DNA of 59,206 nt from a virus, in the IMG/VR virus record IMGVR_UViG_3300035663_000017, positions 1 to 59,206 of that record; one strand, given 5' to 3'. The translations under genes were made by a program, and so were the position numbers. The notes under the pieces were generated by a model that made no database searches, had not been told where the DNA came from, and was given only the letters and a program-made list of their open reading frames with translations. Below are positions 18,701 to 25,365 of this stretch, piece after piece. Each line of letters opens with the position of its first letter. Position 1 is the first letter of the stretch.

Positions 18701-19440
18701 AGAGTGATTTAGCTGATGAAGTGACTGCAAGAAGTGCTGCTGATTCTGCACTTGATCTTAGACTGGATGCTCTTGAAAGCAGCGCTTTCGTTACCAGAGA
18801 AGTTCCTTCCGGACTTATTGATGGAGTCAACAAAGTATTTACTTTGGCGAACACTCCAAATCCAGGCTCGGAGCAGGTATTCCTCAACGGTGTGTTGCAA
18901 GAAGCTGGAGTGAGTGGTGATTACACCATTTCTGGAAGTACCATTACTTTCGGAGAAGCACCAACCGTTCCGTTCAGCATCTTCGTTAACTACATAACCG
19001 GAGACCTAGTAGTAGGTAGCGCTGGCGGAAGTGGAAGTGGAAGCGTTCAGCCGTTCCAATGGACGACAACTGAGCAGTTATATCCTTTTGAAGTTGCCGA
19101 TGATGGAAGTCCATTATATGCAATAAGAATTGATATACCATCTCTTCCGAATAACGGCTTTGCCTCATACAACTTGACACCTCTCGCACCGTTCCTTGCG
19201 GATAAAACAAACAATCTGCATGAATACTTACACAGGTACGAGTTTCACTGGAAGGGATTTAGCACAGTCTACGGGCAATCCATTGTGAGAGAAGGCGCTC
19301 AAGCTGGTGTTGTGAATGCTTCTATAGAGTGGGATGGAGTAAGCAGCTACAGCCAAGTAGTAGTTGGTACTAGTGGTGGTGGCAATTGGCATAGCGACCT
19401 CTCTGGTACTTTCAGAGTATTATATAAGAAAACAATATAA
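15787..19440 (+). CDS. long tail fibre with repeat shaft and beta-helix domain
   Basis: 1217 aa. Residues 1 to about 345 are a repeated, probably trimeric coiled-coil shaft with many copies of LADEVTARTSAD and ALGLRIDGVE. Residues about 350-700 start VYVAKNGNDSTGNGGEHAPY and read like a right-handed parallel beta-helix (pectin-lyase-like) domain. A second repeat shaft follows, then a module PSGLIDGVNKVFTL and a C-terminal domain starting FQWTTTEQLYPFE, both shared with the preceding gene. SD AAGGA lies just before ATG. Two terminators follow it. The likely role is host-surface binding. Confidence 0.85.
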   Translation: MSGIIRTKISGKQIIDGSVTRSNLDTSIVSDIDTLKSHDTQQIGQIAQLETDVATETTARIAGDTALGLRIDDVESNLADEVTARTSADTSLNNAIAAEESRALLAEQGLADDILSEQERAIAIETDLQAQIDAEEIARAAAVSAVAGDLSTEVTRATSAEQALDARLDVLEQDPTTKGYVDQKVADLVNSAPAVLDTLKELADAIGEDPNFATTIANQVGVVAADLATETTARIAGDSNLQSQIDALSLGSSTDISALQTSLNQEILDRQSGDTALGLRIDGVEGDLADEVTARTSAIAAETSARTSADTALGLRIDGVEGDLADEVTARTSADSALSSRISVLELYKDAQVVYVAKNGNDSTGNGGEHAPYLTLQAAMASITDSSPSKRYVIRVKAGNYTESGILNLKPNVYVVGDSIYSVRITATSFALDSTFNANSSFDNRSGFSSCTLLSACDFNWQTVSSAAGKLYFTEVQFGSTVTMYGHNNAIAQAQFLGCIFFGAFTVSGINVGVHRNNIHYGNITLNQHPNGGMVTNLTADGGVCTGTVTLNATTNDFNRRCSVFARSFYMEYLTVNGPSAYCDLTDSSVPRDIARVTKSNGGNIVYINSLTPIDTNTRNQGDVGKQYLYNFNYVNASTGSDLYVISMGTSYSADNSGKNIFIKADSNGLAPNVNGGDININTSEVSGTGVRGEIKFDGRQVNVSSKKIVNLANGVDANDAVNVSQLNSSIAAETSARTSADTALGLRIDGVEGDLADEVTARTSADTNLQSQIDALSLSSSTDISALEAALEQEVLDRQSGDAATLSSANTYTDGKVADLVNSAPAVLDTLKELADALGQDPNFATTVSNQIGVVAADLASEIARALAAESEIAGDLADEVIARSAAITAEATARTSADTALGLRIDGVESDLADEVTARTSADTALGLRIDGVESDLADEVTARSAAITAEATARTSADTALGLRIDGVESDLADEVTARSAADSALDLRLDALESSAFVTREVPSGLIDGVNKVFTLANTPNPGSEQVFLNGVLQEAGVSGDYTISGSTITFGEAPTVPFSIFVNYITGDLVVGSAGGSGSGSVQPFQWTTTEQLYPFEVADDGSPLYAIRIDIPSLPNNGFASYNLTPLAPFLADKTNNLHEYLHRYEFHWKGFSTVYGQSIVREGAQAGVVNASIEWDGVSSYSQVVVGTSGGGNWHSDLSGTFRVLYKKTI
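18475..18732 (+). repeat. 75-bp direct repeats in the fibre gene
   Basis: Three near-identical 75-bp units occur at 18475-18549, 18550-18624 and 18658-18732, inside a field of weaker copies that includes 16600-16790 and 17990-18090. Each unit codes for 25 shaft residues. Near identity at DNA level suggests recent expansion or recombination. Confidence 0.85.
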
Positions 19441-19454
19441 TTAACTAGTTAAAC

Positions 19455-19480
19455 GCCCCTCTTAATTGAGGGGCTATTTT
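19455..19480 (+). terminator. Rho-independent terminator after the long fibre gene
   Basis: GCCCCTC (19455-19461) pairs with GAGGGGC (19468-19474) over a 6-nt loop and is followed by TATTTT. First of two tandem terminators. Confidence 0.85.
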
Positions 19481-19503
19481 AGAATAGCATAAACATAAAA
19501 CAA

Positions 19504-19533
19504 AAAGAGGGAGCATCGCCTCCCTCTTTTTTT
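19504..19533 (+). terminator. second tandem Rho-independent terminator
   Basis: AAAGAGGGAG (19504-19513) pairs with CTCCCTCTTT (19520-19529), loop CATCGC, and the T run continues to 19533 where it merges with a late promoter. A strong terminator directly abuts the next promoter, insulating the baseplate genes from the fibre operon. Confidence 0.9.
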
Positions 19534-19540
19534 ATAAATA
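19533..19540 (+). promoter_or_regulatory. late promoter TATAAATA
   Basis: Perfect T4 late box starting at the last T of the terminator. The ATG of the next gene comes 9 nt later with no Shine-Dalgarno between them, so the predicted transcript has a leader of only a few bases. Confidence 0.8.
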
Positions 19541-19549
19541 AGATATACT

Positions 19550-19798
19550 ATGGGAACTTGGAAATACGATCAGCCTCCAACTTGGAGAAGAGATGCAATA
19601 GCGACAAATGCCGGATGGTGCCATCCAAAAACTGGAGAAGTTCTTGCGTGCTGCCCGCGATTAAAGCGCCTTCGTAGACAAAAACTCGACGAATCTGACG
19701 AAAACTTAATTACCGAAGAGGGAAGCTTGTTCGTTTTAGAACAGGAAAACACCGACACTACGGAAAATTTTGTAGACTTAGAAGACCCTGGCGCGTAA
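19550..19798 (+). CDS. small conserved phage protein with WRRDAIATNAGW motif
   Basis: 82 aa. The N-terminal pattern PTWRRDAIATNAGW followed by HPKTGEVL resembles small proteins of unknown function common in marine T4-like phages. The C-terminal third is acidic. It has its own late promoter and is convergent with gene 4. A structural or assembly role is likely from its late expression, but not shown. Confidence 0.65.
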   Translation: MGTWKYDQPPTWRRDAIATNAGWCHPKTGEVLACCPRLKRLRRQKLDESDENLITEEGSLFVLEQENTDTTENFVDLEDPGA

Positions 19799-19808
19799 TT
19801 TTAATAGT

Positions 19809-20252
19809 TTAAATAACCACCCCAAGCTTCTTTAGAGTAATTTCGTCCCATACTTGGAACTTGTAACCCATAGAATGGGCATATTGCTCTGCTGCTTGCC
19901 ACTTGGCGGTGTTTTGAGCGTAAGTCCTAGCTTCAGCCTCAATTAGATGCTTACGCTTTCCCTGCCTCCTTTTAGGAGGCATACACTCCTTTTGCGGCTT
20001 CACTTCAACTAAGAATACCCCTTCGGTGGTTTCGATCATAAAATCTATAAAATACCGATGAACTTTATTATCGATTGGGGAAACGTAAGGAACTATAACA
20101 TTTTCAGAAGACCACGCTTTTACCTTGTCGTTAATATCGAGCCAATACATAAGAGCTGCCTCCCAGGAGGAGCGATATACAATTTGTGAAATATCCCCCC
20201 TATATTTTTTAGGATTTCTGGGGATAAATGTTCCTCGATAAAAGCCAGCCAC
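19809..20252 (-). CDS. 4: head completion protein gp4
   Basis: Completes the DNA-filled head so that the tail can attach. The sequence FIPRNPKKYRGD, then YRSSWEAALMYWLD, then VHRYFIDF and FLVEVKPQKE aligns closely with T4 gp4 (FTPKNPKKYKG, FRSSWE, HRYFVDF, FLVEVKP), a PD-(D/E)XK-like core. 147 aa against 150 in T4. The start is GTG with AGAGGA 5 nt upstream. It lies alone on the minus strand between two plus-strand tail genes. Confidence 0.93.
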   Translation of the reverse strand: MAGFYRGTFIPRNPKKYRGDISQIVYRSSWEAALMYWLDINDKVKAWSSENVIVPYVSPIDNKVHRYFIDFMIETTEGVFLVEVKPQKECMPPKRRQGKRKHLIEAEARTYAQNTAKWQAAEQYAHSMGYKFQVWDEITLKKLGVVI

Positions 20253-20260
20253 CGATTTCC

Positions 20261-20268
20261 TCTAAATA
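20261..20268 (+). promoter_or_regulatory. late promoter-like TCTAAATA
   Basis: TCTAAATA lies 5 nt before the TTG start of the tube-cap gene. It is one base from TATAAATA. The same bases on the opposite strand hold the Shine-Dalgarno of gene 4. Confidence 0.45.
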
Positions 20269-20273
20269 GATGA

Positions 20274-21209
20274 TTGAAGTTTAAAACTTATTTAGGGCAT
20301 CGTTTTACTGTGGGATATCTCGACTTTCAAAGAAAAATACAAAAAGACCGAGCAACTGATTACATAAATCAAGCCGGAGCAAACTTAGAGAAAAAGGGTA
20401 CGCCGAAACAATTGGTGTATCCTCAAGATTTATTTTCGCCGGAGTGTGCCCCCTTCATCCTATTTTTTGCCGTAGATCCGACTAAACCAGATGTTCTTTT
20501 GGACAAAATAGCCCTCTATATGCCGAGAAACATCGAAGTCAATTATGGGATTAACTACAGCGAAGCCACTAACTATTTGAAATATTTATCGTCGAACTCA
20601 CTGGCAGGTTTAGGTGAACTTGCTTCAGATCCACTTTACGGTGGAGCTGCCGCCTTTGGCGCTATAAGAGGAGCAATTGGAGCTGCTATGGCTGGAGGTA
20701 GCGTAGCTGGAAAAATATCTGGGGCTGCTTTAGGAGCAATAGCTTCTGGGTTAAATGCATTCAAAGCTAGTAATGCTATCGGCCAAACGGCATCAATTAA
20801 CTCCAAGAAAACTCTAAACCCACATAAAGCGGCATTATTTGAGGGAGTAAACTTCCGCAGACATAATTTCCAATTCGACTTAATTGCGCGAAACGAAGAA
20901 GAATCTGAAACCATTAGAGAAATCTTACAGACATTTAAAATACACGCACATCCAGATGCAGGAAATCCAGACGATCAAAGTTCAGTATTTTATTGGCCGT
21001 CAGCGTGGCAGATAGCTTTATACTCACCAGCCAGAAAATACCTATACGCCATATCTACTTCGCATATTACAAATATCGCAATAAATTATACAGGAGGAGG
21101 TACAAGAGCTTTCTTCGCGGATACGGGAGCACCAGTTGTTGTCCGTTTAAATGTCGATTTCATGGAAACCGAACAATTAACTCGCGAACGCATCAGACAA
21201 GGATTTTAA
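20274..21209 (+). CDS. baseplate tail-tube cap or initiator, gp48/gp54-type
   Basis: 311 aa (T4 gp48 364, gp54 320). The C-terminal half shows the shared pattern of these tube-like proteins: FEGVNFRRHNFQF, then NEEESETIREILQTFKIHAH, then YWPSAWQI and a final EQLTRERIRQGF. The middle holds a Gly/Ala-rich segment (about residues 120-165). The start is taken as TTG 20274 because the ATG at 20270 runs into a stop at once and no in-frame ATG occurs for 80 codons. It begins the baseplate gene cluster. gp48 and gp54 cannot be told apart here. Confidence 0.8.
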   Translation: MKFKTYLGHRFTVGYLDFQRKIQKDRATDYINQAGANLEKKGTPKQLVYPQDLFSPECAPFILFFAVDPTKPDVLLDKIALYMPRNIEVNYGINYSEATNYLKYLSSNSLAGLGELASDPLYGGAAAFGAIRGAIGAAMAGGSVAGKISGAALGAIASGLNAFKASNAIGQTASINSKKTLNPHKAALFEGVNFRRHNFQFDLIARNEEESETIREILQTFKIHAHPDAGNPDDQSSVFYWPSAWQIALYSPARKYLYAISTSHITNIAINYTGGGTRAFFADTGAPVVVRLNVDFMETEQLTRERIRQGF

Positions 21210-21211
21210 AT

Positions 21212-21718
21212 ATGAAGTATTTTCAATATCTTCCTACGTTTGAATACTCGTCACTTAGTGCTACTAACATATTAGTGAGGGCAAAAGTAAGAGAATATGT
21301 TTTGAATAATGCTGCCATTTATTACACACATCGAATTGAAGAGGGCGAACGCCCCGATACTTTAGCAAGCAAATATTATGGAAATTCAAGTTTTACTTGG
21401 CTTCTTTTTTACGCAAATAACATTTACGACCCTATATTTGACTGGCCGTTAAATAGCGAAAATTTAATCTCCTACATGATTAACAAGGTCGGATCGTTAC
21501 AAATTGCACAGCAAACACCACATCATTACCTTTTAGATGGGCTTTATATAATCGATAAAGCAACTTACGAAGATGTAAATGTTCCAGCTAATCGAAAAAG
21601 CATTATAACGGTATATGACCACGAATTAGCGGAAAATGAAAAAAAGCGCAACATAAAAATCATCGACGAAACTTACGCGACGCAAATTGTCAATGAAATG
21701 AGAAGACTGTTTTTATAA
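21212..21718 (+). CDS. 53: baseplate wedge protein gp53
   Basis: 168 aa (T4 gp53 196). The sequence MKYFQYLPTFEYS, then TNILVRAKVREYVLNN, then GERPDTLASKYYGNSSFTWL, then NIYDPIFDWPL is the typical gp53 pattern and includes a LysM-like segment. ATG 21212 is chosen because it begins the conserved N-terminus; the longer open frame upstream is inside the previous gene. It follows that gene by 2 nt. Confidence 0.92.
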   Translation: MKYFQYLPTFEYSSLSATNILVRAKVREYVLNNAAIYYTHRIEEGERPDTLASKYYGNSSFTWLLFYANNIYDPIFDWPLNSENLISYMINKVGSLQIAQQTPHHYLLDGLYIIDKATYEDVNVPANRKSIITVYDHELAENEKKRNIKIIDETYATQIVNEMRRLFL

Positions 21719-21724
21719 TAGATT

Positions 21725-23116
21725 ATGTCTGATATTAAGTCTAATCCGCAATTAATTCGAGTAGAGCGGGATTACTATATCCATTATATTAAAATTGTCG
21801 CTTACAATAATAAAGAATACGACATAGATTCGCAGATGGTTGAATTGTGCTATCACGAAAATATCGCATCCATATGCACATATTTGTCTATAACAATGTA
21901 CGATACGGTCGATTTTCCGACACTATTGCCAATGATAGGTGAAGAAAGAATAAAGATATCATTCACCAGACAGGATGAAAAAGCGGTTAAAGGGGAAGGC
22001 GCACTAAAGCCCCCTATTATCTTAGATATGCCGATTTATAAAATTACGGGGCGATCTCCAGAAAGCAGGAGTAGAAAAACTCAAGTTTATACCTTACATG
22101 CAGTTTCCGATGAAATGATACAGTCGTTAAAAACCAAAGTTCGACTAGGCATAAAAGGCAAAAGCTATTCGGAAATGGTAGAGCAAGTTTACGATGAATA
22201 TGTAAAAGTTACAAAGCCACTCGAAGTTGAAACAACACAGCACGTGCATGATTTCTGCATTGCGAACATGAGTCCTTTTCGCTTCATTACTCATGTTTCT
22301 GGACGTTCAATAAGTCCAAGTTACGGTGGATGTTTATATTTTTTCTACGAAGATCGGGATAAATTTTACTATAAAAGTCTAGGTGCCCTGTTCAATTCTA
22401 AGGAGCAGCTTGATTTTAACTTTGCGGTTAAGGGCATTCTAAAAAAAGGTAATGACACAGAGCCAAAACAAAGAAACTTTGACCGTGATTTGTATACAAT
22501 CGAGCACTTCGAACACAAAGGGAGTTTTGACATTTTAAAAACTATTATGAGCGGAGCTTACTCCCAACGTGCTATATTTTTTGATCCAGTTAGGCAAATA
22601 ATTAAAGTAAATGATTTTGATATTGATAGTGAGTGGGATTCTCTACCTCATACTAATCAAGTCAAGCCTTTTACACAAGCAAATAAAGCAAAAGCATCTC
22701 CCGATTGTCGCATGACTCTTCATTGGACTAATGCCGAACATGATATCGTAGAGCATATTTCTTCAAAACAACCTGGAATTAATCCATTTCGCACAGAAGA
22801 GTTTTTTTTGAGAGTAACTTCTCAAGTAGACACTATGCTTCGTAATGCTATAGATGCGGTTCTTCCAGGCACTCCAGATTTAAAAGCAGGGATGACTGTA
22901 AATTTCAAGCTTCCGGAAGGTTTGGGAAAGATTAGTGAGGAAGAGAAAGAACTTCCTGATGCTTACTTACAAGGTAAATATCTAATTGTGAGCGTGCTTC
23001 ATAGAATTGTGAAAGGCGAATACACATGCAGCGTAACACTCACGAAAGATTCTTTCTTTTCCGACATAACGCATCGCGCTCCGACAGAAGAATATCCACT
23101 CTATAGGTATATGTAA
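21725..23116 (+). CDS. 27: baseplate hub protein gp27-like
   Basis: 463 aa (T4 gp27 391). The central hub cylinder protein on which the puncturing device sits. The first part (VELCYHENIASICTYLSITM) and the last part (LQGKYLIVSVLHRIVKGEYT) follow the gp27/gpD-type hub pattern of two tube-like domains. It lies between gp53 and tail genes. The stop overlaps the next start by one base. Assignment is by pattern and context. Confidence 0.8.
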   Translation: MSDIKSNPQLIRVERDYYIHYIKIVAYNNKEYDIDSQMVELCYHENIASICTYLSITMYDTVDFPTLLPMIGEERIKISFTRQDEKAVKGEGALKPPIILDMPIYKITGRSPESRSRKTQVYTLHAVSDEMIQSLKTKVRLGIKGKSYSEMVEQVYDEYVKVTKPLEVETTQHVHDFCIANMSPFRFITHVSGRSISPSYGGCLYFFYEDRDKFYYKSLGALFNSKEQLDFNFAVKGILKKGNDTEPKQRNFDRDLYTIEHFEHKGSFDILKTIMSGAYSQRAIFFDPVRQIIKVNDFDIDSEWDSLPHTNQVKPFTQANKAKASPDCRMTLHWTNAEHDIVEHISSKQPGINPFRTEEFFLRVTSQVDTMLRNAIDAVLPGTPDLKAGMTVNFKLPEGLGKISEEEKELPDAYLQGKYLIVSVLHRIVKGEYTCSVTLTKDSFFSDITHRAPTEEYPLYRYM

Positions 23117-23772
23117 TGGATATAAGATATAGCCATAAGAAAAAGCAGGTTTCTCGGCACCCTGAAGAAATCTTTGAAATCGCTATTCAAGAAGCTAAAA
23201 ATGACGATGTATTTAGAAAAAGAACACAAACTGCAATCAAATGGTATCTTGCTCTTATTAAACGATTATCACCGACTAGAATAGATCGAGCCGATTTTAC
23301 AAAACGGGGCAGACTGCGCTCGAATCTGCAACTTGGGCATATGTACTGTTACGTCTATGATGCGAAAACGAAGGATGAACTCCCCTACTGGGATCGCTTT
23401 CCTCTTATTTTTCCCATCGAACTTACTGAAAATGGCTGGTATGGTCTAAATTTGCATTATATTCCAATTCAATTCAGAGCCAAAGTATTGTCCGTTTTAT
23501 ATCGTTTTTTAAATAATAAAAAATACGACGAAACCACAAGAATTACTCTAACTTACAGATATTTAAAAGATTTAGGTGCTTCGGACAAAGCTTTAATGCA
23601 AGTGGCCTTTAAGCAATATCTAACAAATAGAGTTAAAAGTCGCTTTATACATATTTCACCCGACGAGTGGCCTATTGCTTTGTATTTACCGATGGAACAA
23701 TGGCAGAAACAGAGCTTTTCGAAAGTGTACTCTGATATTGATTCGAAAATTAAACAATTGCGGAATAAATAA
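23116..23772 (+). CDS. conserved T4-like virion or assembly protein, unnamed
   Basis: 218 aa. The core motif LGHMYCYVYDAK, then LPYWDRFPLIFPI, then GLNLHYIPIQFRAKVL is found in proteins of many T4-like phages that are annotated variously and without a settled function. It lies within the hub genes and overlaps gp27 by one base, so a baseplate or DNA-end role is plausible. I do not assign a T4 gene number. Confidence 0.65.
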   Translation: MDIRYSHKKKQVSRHPEEIFEIAIQEAKNDDVFRKRTQTAIKWYLALIKRLSPTRIDRADFTKRGRLRSNLQLGHMYCYVYDAKTKDELPYWDRFPLIFPIELTENGWYGLNLHYIPIQFRAKVLSVLYRFLNNKKYDETTRITLTYRYLKDLGASDKALMQVAFKQYLTNRVKSRFIHISPDEWPIALYLPMEQWQKQSFSKVYSDIDSKIKQLRNK

Positions 23773-23777
23773 ACAGC

Positions 23778-24431
23778 ATGAATATTGATAAGCTAAAAAC
23801 TGCCATAGATGTTGGTAACGGCGTTACCATGGCATCGCATTTTAGGGTGCAATTTACATTCCCTGAAAGTCTTCGTGCGGTTTCATCGGAGAGCTTTTCT
23901 CCCAGAAACATGACTATATACTGTCAAAGCGCAACTCTACCTGGAACTCAAATAGCCACTTCGGAGACGCCCATTTACGGACAGAGCGTGAAAATGCCGT
24001 ATGGGTTGATTTATCAGGATTTAACTTTATCTTTCATTTGCACCAATACAATGTCTCAGAGGTACATATTTGAAGAGTGGAGGCGAATAATCGTAGACCC
24101 TACGACCAATTATGTAAATTACTACGATAAGTACGTTGGATACGCTTTCATACAGAAACTCGACCAGACTGGCAAAGTCGTTCATGGGATAGTTTGTGAG
24201 GAAATTTATCCAATAGCAATCTTTGAACAAGAACTTGCGGCGCAAAATAATGACTGGCTCAGATTAACAGTGCAGTTTTCGTATAGGAGATGGAGAGGGC
24301 GTTATGATCTTGTCGCTGCAAGTCAAGCTGGATTTGAGTTAACGGACGTGCAGCCGCCGGGAGATGAGCCAAATCCAGGAGATGTCTTTAGTAAGACTAG
24401 AGCGCCACGGGTACCTGAATTTAAACCATAA
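23778..24431 (+). CDS. tail-tube-fold (gp19-like) baseplate protein
   Basis: 217 aa. CQSATLPGTQIATS, VKMPYGLIYQDLTLSF, YIFEEWRRII and EEIYPIAIFEQEL are the elements of the T4-like tube fold (LPG loop, MPYG strand, FEXW helix, YP strand). The true tube gp19 is at 33107, so this is a paralogue in the baseplate cluster, perhaps a tube-initiation ring. The C-terminal 35 residues are Pro-rich and probably disordered. Confidence 0.72.
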   Translation: MNIDKLKTAIDVGNGVTMASHFRVQFTFPESLRAVSSESFSPRNMTIYCQSATLPGTQIATSETPIYGQSVKMPYGLIYQDLTLSFICTNTMSQRYIFEEWRRIIVDPTTNYVNYYDKYVGYAFIQKLDQTGKVVHGIVCEEIYPIAIFEQELAAQNNDWLRLTVQFSYRRWRGRYDLVAASQAGFELTDVQPPGDEPNPGDVFSKTRAPRVPEFKP

Positions 24432-24443
24432 TGAGGTAATTAT

Positions 24444-25187
24444 ATGATGCCAACTCTACCGCAAATTGCACACCCAACTTACGAGATTACTATCCCATCA
24501 TCTAAGAAAAAGCATACTTTTCGCCCTATGCTAACTGGCGAGAGAAAAGTTCTTCTTATTGCTATGGAATCTCAAAATCCCCTAGAAATTAGTCGTGCTG
24601 TGCGTCAAATTTGTAATTCTTGCGTTAATAATTTAAACGCCGAATCACTTACAAGTTTTGATTTAGAATGGGTATTTCTGCAACTTATTATTAATTCTAT
24701 TCGCGATACTATTGACTTAGAAGTCAGAATACCAAATCGCCAAGATACGTGCGAAGAATGCGGAAAACCTAAGTTCGTAAAAGCAGATTTAACCAAAGCA
24801 CAGATTAAGGGAGATATAAAAGATAAAAAGGACTTGTTAATTGATGTTGGTAGTGGAGTAGGTGTTAAGCTGAAATACCCATCAGATAAAGACATTGAAT
24901 TATTGGAAGAATTAAATCAGAGCAAAACTGAAATTGAAAAATTGATGAATCTTATCTCTGTTAGCATTGAGTCGGTCTTTGATCAAGACAAGACATTTTC
25001 TTTTTCGGAGTACGACTACAGAGACAGGTTGGCATGGTTAGAGGCATTACCTCCAAATGTAACCGATAAAATTGAAGCCTTTCTTAATTCCATTCCTCAG
25101 TTAGTTTTGGACGTAGCGATTGAGTGTCCGAAATGTAAATTTCAAGCTACATACCAATTGCAGGGGTTATCTGATTTTTTCGTTTAA
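24444..25187 (+). CDS. 26: baseplate hub assembly protein gp26-like (zero-frame product)
   Basis: 247 aa (T4 gp26 208). The sequence YEITIPSSKKKHTFRPMLTG, then ERKVLLIAMESQ, then FDLEWVFLQLIINSIRD matches gp26-type hub assembly proteins. Two CxxC pairs (CEEC near residue 112, CPKC near residue 230) could bind zinc. Its last codons contain a -1 slippery site with a stem-loop after the stop (next entries), so a longer product is expected. Tail assembly chaperones of other phages make such paired short and long forms. Confidence 0.85.
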   Translation: MMPTLPQIAHPTYEITIPSSKKKHTFRPMLTGERKVLLIAMESQNPLEISRAVRQICNSCVNNLNAESLTSFDLEWVFLQLIINSIRDTIDLEVRIPNRQDTCEECGKPKFVKADLTKAQIKGDIKDKKDLLIDVGSGVGVKLKYPSDKDIELLEELNQSKTEIEKLMNLISVSIESVFDQDKTFSFSEYDYRDRLAWLEALPPNVTDKIEAFLNSIPQLVLDVAIECPKCKFQATYQLQGLSDFFV

Positions 25188-25210
25188 CGCTAGGTGATGA
25201 AGACCTAGCG
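25175..25210 (+). promoter_or_regulatory. programmed -1 ribosomal frameshift signal
   Basis: The zero frame reads GAT TTT TTC GTT TAA, so the heptamer T TTT TTC (25175-25181) is in the exact X XXY YYZ phase. The spacer GTTTAA is 6 nt. A perfect 8-bp stem follows: CGCTAGGT (25188-25195), loop GATGAAG, ACCTAGCG (25203-25210). Slip of one base back avoids the stop at 25185 and opens 60 more codons. All three parts of a classic site are present with ideal spacing. Confidence 0.88.
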
Positions 25211-25363
25211 GCATATTATAGGATGTGTTTCGATTTGATGCATTTTCATAAATGGAGTTTAAAAGATATTGAAAGCATGTACCCATTTGAACTTGAATTG
25301 TACAAGGTTTTATTAGTTAATCATTTACAAGAAGTTCAAAAAAGTAGGCAAATGAGCAGTTAA
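25181..25363 (+). CDS. -1 frame extension of gp26 (frameshift product, 60 codons)
   Basis: After the slip the chain continues RLTLGDEDLAAYYRMCFDLM, then HFHKWSLKDIESMYPFELEL, to a TAA at 25361, giving a 306-aa fusion. The WSLKDIESMYPFE-type motif looks conserved and protein-like. The frame has no good start of its own: the first ATG, at codon 14, lies inside the domain without a clear Shine-Dalgarno. The next gene starts 2 nt after the stop. It is the analogue of the T part of lambda G/GT. Confidence 0.82.
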   Translation, partial: RLTLGDEDLAAYYRMCFDLMHFHKWSLKDIESMYPFELELYKVLLVNHLQEVQKSRQMSS

Positions 25364-25365
25364 TA

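Noticed and set aside
18339-18887. Long antisense open frame over the fibre shaft (also 15927-16127 and 16596-16832)
   Set aside because: Repeated shaft codons keep the opposite strand free of stops; the translation is low-complexity Ser/Ala/Arg and mirrors the repeats.
20636-20914. Minus-strand open frame inside the tube-cap gene
   Set aside because: Ala/Pro-rich shadow of the Gly/Ala segment of the real gene.
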